This document shows, one piece after another, positions 5,081 through 7,269 of a stretch of 7,269 nt of DNA. A program made the position numbers and the translations under genes. Where the stretch lies: NCBI GenBank assembly GCA_028287415.1, contig JAQBPS010000535.1, positions 1 to 7,269 of the forward strand. Reading direction: 5' to 3'. Source of the stretch: Bacillota bacterium (lineage in GTDB: Bacteria > Bacillota > Sulfobacillia > Symbiobacteriales > Symbiobacteriaceae). The notes below the pieces were generated by a model. The model was not told the origin of the DNA. It saw nothing but the letters and a program-made list of their open reading frames with translations, and made no database searches. How positions within the stretch are numbered: the stretch's first letter is position 1; every line of letters starts with the position of its first letter.

Positions 5081-6550
5081 TTGCAGCATAGATCCCGGCA
5101 TCTCGTCTCCGCACTTGTCGCAGTCACGATCGCGATGGCGGCGCCTACGGCGCCGCCGTCCGTGTTTGCCAGAACCGCGGAGGCAGCGGCCCCGACGCCT
5201 GCTCCGTCGCCGACCCCGGTGCCGGTTCTGCCCGCGCTGGCGCCGGTACCAGGGCCGAAACCAGCCCCGCCGGCCCCGGCCAACCCGATCCGAATCGGCC
5301 TGGGGCGGTCCCAGAGTATCGTCGACCTGACCGCCCCCGGCGGCATCGCAGTGGTTGCTGCCGGCGTGATCCAGTGGCAGTCGGCCCCGAATCAGGCCGT
5401 CAGGCTGACCTTGAGCGGCACGCAGATTCTGGTCGCCGGGCTGGCCAAGCCCCTGACCGGCCCGGTCCGTCTGGTGCCGGTGCAGCCGGAGCCGTCGAAC
5501 GTCATCAGCTACAACCGCAAGCCCTACCGCGGCGAGTTCGAGGTGCTCGTGAACACCAAGGACAAGCGGCTCTCGGTCGTAAACGTGCTCAACCTGGACG
5601 ACTACCTGATGGGCGTGGTCCCGAAGGAGATGCCCACGAGCTGGCCCGCTGAGGCGCTCAAGGCCCAGGCCGTGGCCGCCCGGACGTACGCCATCCTCAA
5701 CAAGGGCAAGTACAACAATGAGGGGTTCGACATGACGGACACCACCATGGACCAGGCCTATGGCGGTCTCGCCGGGGAGAAGCCCTCCAGCAACGGCGCC
5801 GTGGCTGCGACCGCCGGTCAGGTGCTCACGTATGCCGGCAAGCTCGCCGGCACGTACTACCACTCCTCCTCAGGCGGGCACACGGAGAACAACGAGATCA
5901 TCTTCCAGAGCGCGCCCATCCCCTATCTGCGCGGGGTGGAGGACTATGACAACGTGCCGGGGAACACCAAGTATTCCTGGACCTACACCTACACGCCCGA
6001 TGAGTTCGCCAAGCAGCTGGCCAGTGCCAGCGCCGCGATCGGTCCCGTGGTGGGGGCGGAACCCGCGGGGGTGATCGGCAGCAGCGGACGGCCGAGTCGC
6101 TGGAGCCTCAAGGGCGTGCTCAGCAGCATAACCCTGACGGCCGAGCAGGTCCGCTGGGCGTTTGGCCTGCCCAGTTCGGTCCGCACGATCACGGTGAAGA
6201 CCGCGCAGCCGGGCAACGGCGATCATATCTACCAGCCGGGCGAGCAGGTCTACGCGGTTGGTGCGAACGGTGTTACGCAGGCGCGCAACGTGCAGGACAG
6301 CACGGTTGTAGGCGCCTCCGGGGTGCAGCAGTTCCCGGCGGACGGCGTGCTGGTTGCTCACGGTCCTGCCGGTCAGTCGGGCGGCACCAGCCCGACGCCG
6401 ACCACCGGCGCGGTTGAGGTGACCGGCGGTGGCTACGGCCACGCCGTGGGCATGTCCCAGTGGGGCGCGTACGGCATGGCGACTCAGGGCAAGAGCTACG
6501 CAGAGATCCTGACGCACTTCTACCAGGGTACAAAGGTAGAGGTGCGCTGA
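5081..6550 (+). CDS. Secreted SpoIID/LytB-domain protein, probable lytic transglycosylase
   Basis: SpoIID-family proteins cut glycan strands of peptidoglycan that lack stem peptides. In sporulating Firmicutes SpoIID acts during engulfment, while LytB-type relatives act in vegetative cells. The start is TTG 5081 with GGCGGTGG just upstream, giving 489 residues against roughly 340 for Bacillus SpoIID. Residues 1-30 form a signal peptide (basic start, hydrophobic SALVAVTIAMAA, likely cleavage after SVFA). A Pro/Ala-rich linker spans about 36-69. The SpoIID domain follows: RGEFEV, LNLDDYLMGVVPKEMPTSW with the probable catalytic Glu183, AEALKAQAVAARTYA (190-204), TYYHSSSGGHTENN, YLRGVEDYD, and the C-terminal signature GYGHAVGMSQWGAYGMA (451-467). 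It sits before queA, where Clostridia often have spoIID. The longer N-terminus, the linker and the sigI-rsgI neighbours leave open whether it is sporulation SpoIID or a vegetative wall enzyme, so no symbol is given. Confidence 0.9.
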   Translation: MQHRSRHLVSALVAVTIAMAAPTAPPSVFARTAEAAAPTPAPSPTPVPVLPALAPVPGPKPAPPAPANPIRIGLGRSQSIVDLTAPGGIAVVAAGVIQWQSAPNQAVRLTLSGTQILVAGLAKPLTGPVRLVPVQPEPSNVISYNRKPYRGEFEVLVNTKDKRLSVVNVLNLDDYLMGVVPKEMPTSWPAEALKAQAVAARTYAILNKGKYNNEGFDMTDTTMDQAYGGLAGEKPSSNGAVAATAGQVLTYAGKLAGTYYHSSSGGHTENNEIIFQSAPIPYLRGVEDYDNVPGNTKYSWTYTYTPDEFAKQLASASAAIGPVVGAEPAGVIGSSGRPSRWSLKGVLSSITLTAEQVRWAFGLPSSVRTITVKTAQPGNGDHIYQPGEQVYAVGANGVTQARNVQDSTVVGASGVQQFPADGVLVAHGPAGQSGGTSPTPTTGAVEVTGGGYGHAVGMSQWGAYGMATQGKSYAEILTHFYQGTKVEVR

Positions 6551-6591
6551 TCCACATGTCGCGGATACGGTAAAGGTGGCAAATCGACAAA

Positions 6592-7269
6592 ATGAAACTC
6601 TCAGAGTTCGACTATCATCTACCTGAGGAACTGATTGCACAGACCCCTGTCGAACCACGGGACGCATCAAGACTGCTGGTGGTTCCCCGTGACGGCGGTG
6701 CTTTCGAGCACCGCCATTTCCGCGACCTGCCCGAGTACCTGCGCCCCGGGGATGCCCTGGTCGTCAACGAGACCCGAGTGATGCCCGCCCGCCTCATGGG
6801 CGAGCGGGAGGGGACCGGCGGCGCCATGGAGGTGCTGCTGCTCAAGCGGTTGGACCGGGATCGCTGGGAGACGCTCGTCAAACCCGGTAAGAAGGCGCAG
6901 CCCGGTCAGCGCATCCGCTTTGGGGACGGCATCCTTGTCGGAACCGTGCTCTCGCCGACGGATGCGGGCGGCAGGGTGATCGAGTTCCAGTACACCGGGA
7001 TTTTTGAGGAGATCCTGGACCGCCTCGGTCAGATGCCCCTGCCGCCCTATATCCACGAGCGGTTGGATGACCCGGAGCGGTACCAGACGGTCTACGCGCG
7101 GGAGTGGGGGTCGGCGGCGGCGCCGACGGCCGGCCTGCACTTCACCCCCGAGCTGCTGGCCAAGATTGAGGCGATGGGCGTCGCAGTCCACACAATCCTG
7201 CTGCATGTGGGACTCGGCACGTTCCGCCCTGTGCAGGTGGATGAGGTGCTCGAGCACAAGATGCACAGC
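6592..7269 (+). CDS. queA: S-adenosylmethionine:tRNA ribosyltransferase-isomerase QueA, 5' part
   Basis: QueA transfers and rearranges the ribosyl part of S-adenosylmethionine onto 7-aminomethyl-7-deazaguanine in tRNA, giving epoxyqueuosine, the penultimate step of queuosine synthesis. The first 226 residues of about 340-350 are present and the frame is open to the window edge, so it is cut by the window, not broken. Family motifs are the N-terminus [25 protein letters not shown] (26-31), [13 protein letters not shown] (58-70), [33 protein letters not shown] (164-171), [12 protein letters not shown] (174-185) and [10 protein letters not shown] near the end. A GGTGG lies at 6575-6579, about 12 bases before the ATG, a loose ribosome binding site. 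The gap from the spoIID-like gene is 41 bases with no terminator visible, so they may share a transcript. In many Firmicutes tgt follows queA. Confidence 0.96.
   Translation, partial: MKLSEFDYHLPEELIAQTPVEPRDASRLLVVPRDGGAFEHRHFRDLPEYLRPGDALVVNETRVMPARLMGEREGTGGAMEVLLLKRLDRDRWETLVKPGKKAQPGQRIRFGDGILVGTVLSPTDAGGRVIEFQYTGIFEEILDRLGQMPLPPYIHERLDDPERYQTVYAREWGSAAAPTAGLHFTPELLAKIEAMGVAVHTILLHVGLGTFRPVQVDEVLEHKMHS

Noticed and set aside
5060..6670. Long minus-strand open frames (5060-5863 and 5870-6670) opposite the spoIID-like gene.
   Set aside because: Arg/Gly/His-rich products without motifs, overlapping a gene with complete SpoIID signatures.
7099..7110. Trp172 in the QueA stretch ARE-W-GS, where other residues are usual.
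   Set aside because: This position varies among QueA proteins and the neighbouring conserved residues are intact.
6592..7269. queA as a truncated pseudogene.
   Set aside because: The frame is open to the last base with all expected motifs for this part. The missing third lies beyond the window.
1..7269. CRISPR arrays, tRNA or rRNA genes, insertion sequences, prophage genes.
   Set aside because: No repeat-spacer pattern, no tRNA-like clover-leaf, and no transposase or integrase motifs were seen on either strand.

Overview
The window is GC-rich chromosomal DNA with long, tightly packed genes. It reads as a Gram-positive, sporulation-lineage Firmicute with high GC. The gene content (SigI/RsgI, a SpoIID-family protein, an LCP protein) and the order ruvC-ruvA-ruvB-(...)-spoIID-queA are typical of Clostridia-like genomes. 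A Symbiobacterium-like organism is my best guess, from composition and gene content only; no search was run.

Layout. Positions 1-411 (minus strand) hold the 5' part of a LytR-CpsA-Psr (LCP) cell-wall ligase gene that runs off the left edge. Positions 412-592 are a comparatively AT-rich divergent intergenic region. From 593 everything is on the plus strand: ruvC (593-1090), ruvA (1091-1729) and ruvB (1736-2779) form the complete Holliday-junction resolvasome operon, with gaps of 0 and 6 bases. Next come a 110-base spacer rich in inverted repeats (2780-2889), the alternative sigma factor gene sigI (2890-3642), its membrane anti-sigma partner rsgI (3670-5004), a 76-base spacer with a perfect 7-bp inverted repeat, a secreted SpoIID/LytB-domain protein (5081-6550), and the first 226 codons of queA (6592-7269, cut by the window edge).

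How the genes fit together. RuvABC carries out branch migration and resolution of recombination intermediates. QueA makes the epoxyqueuosine precursor in tRNA. Both are housekeeping. The unusual part is a complete SigI/RsgI signalling pair between ruvB and the spoIID-like gene. RsgI has the expected plan: a cytoplasmic SigI-binding domain, one membrane span, and an extracytoplasmic domain with the Asn-Pro motif linked to self-cleavage. Its tail is a long repetitive Lys/Pro/Gly/Asn/Gln-rich region, not a recognisable carbohydrate-binding domain. The region before sigI contains an ACCCCC...CGAT arrangement resembling SigI promoters, so autoregulation is plausible. A weaker version lies before the spoIID-like gene. 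The most interesting hypothesis here is a cell-envelope stress module in which SigI/RsgI controls a neighbouring peptidoglycan-active SpoIID-family enzyme. This is inference; the gene identities themselves are well supported.
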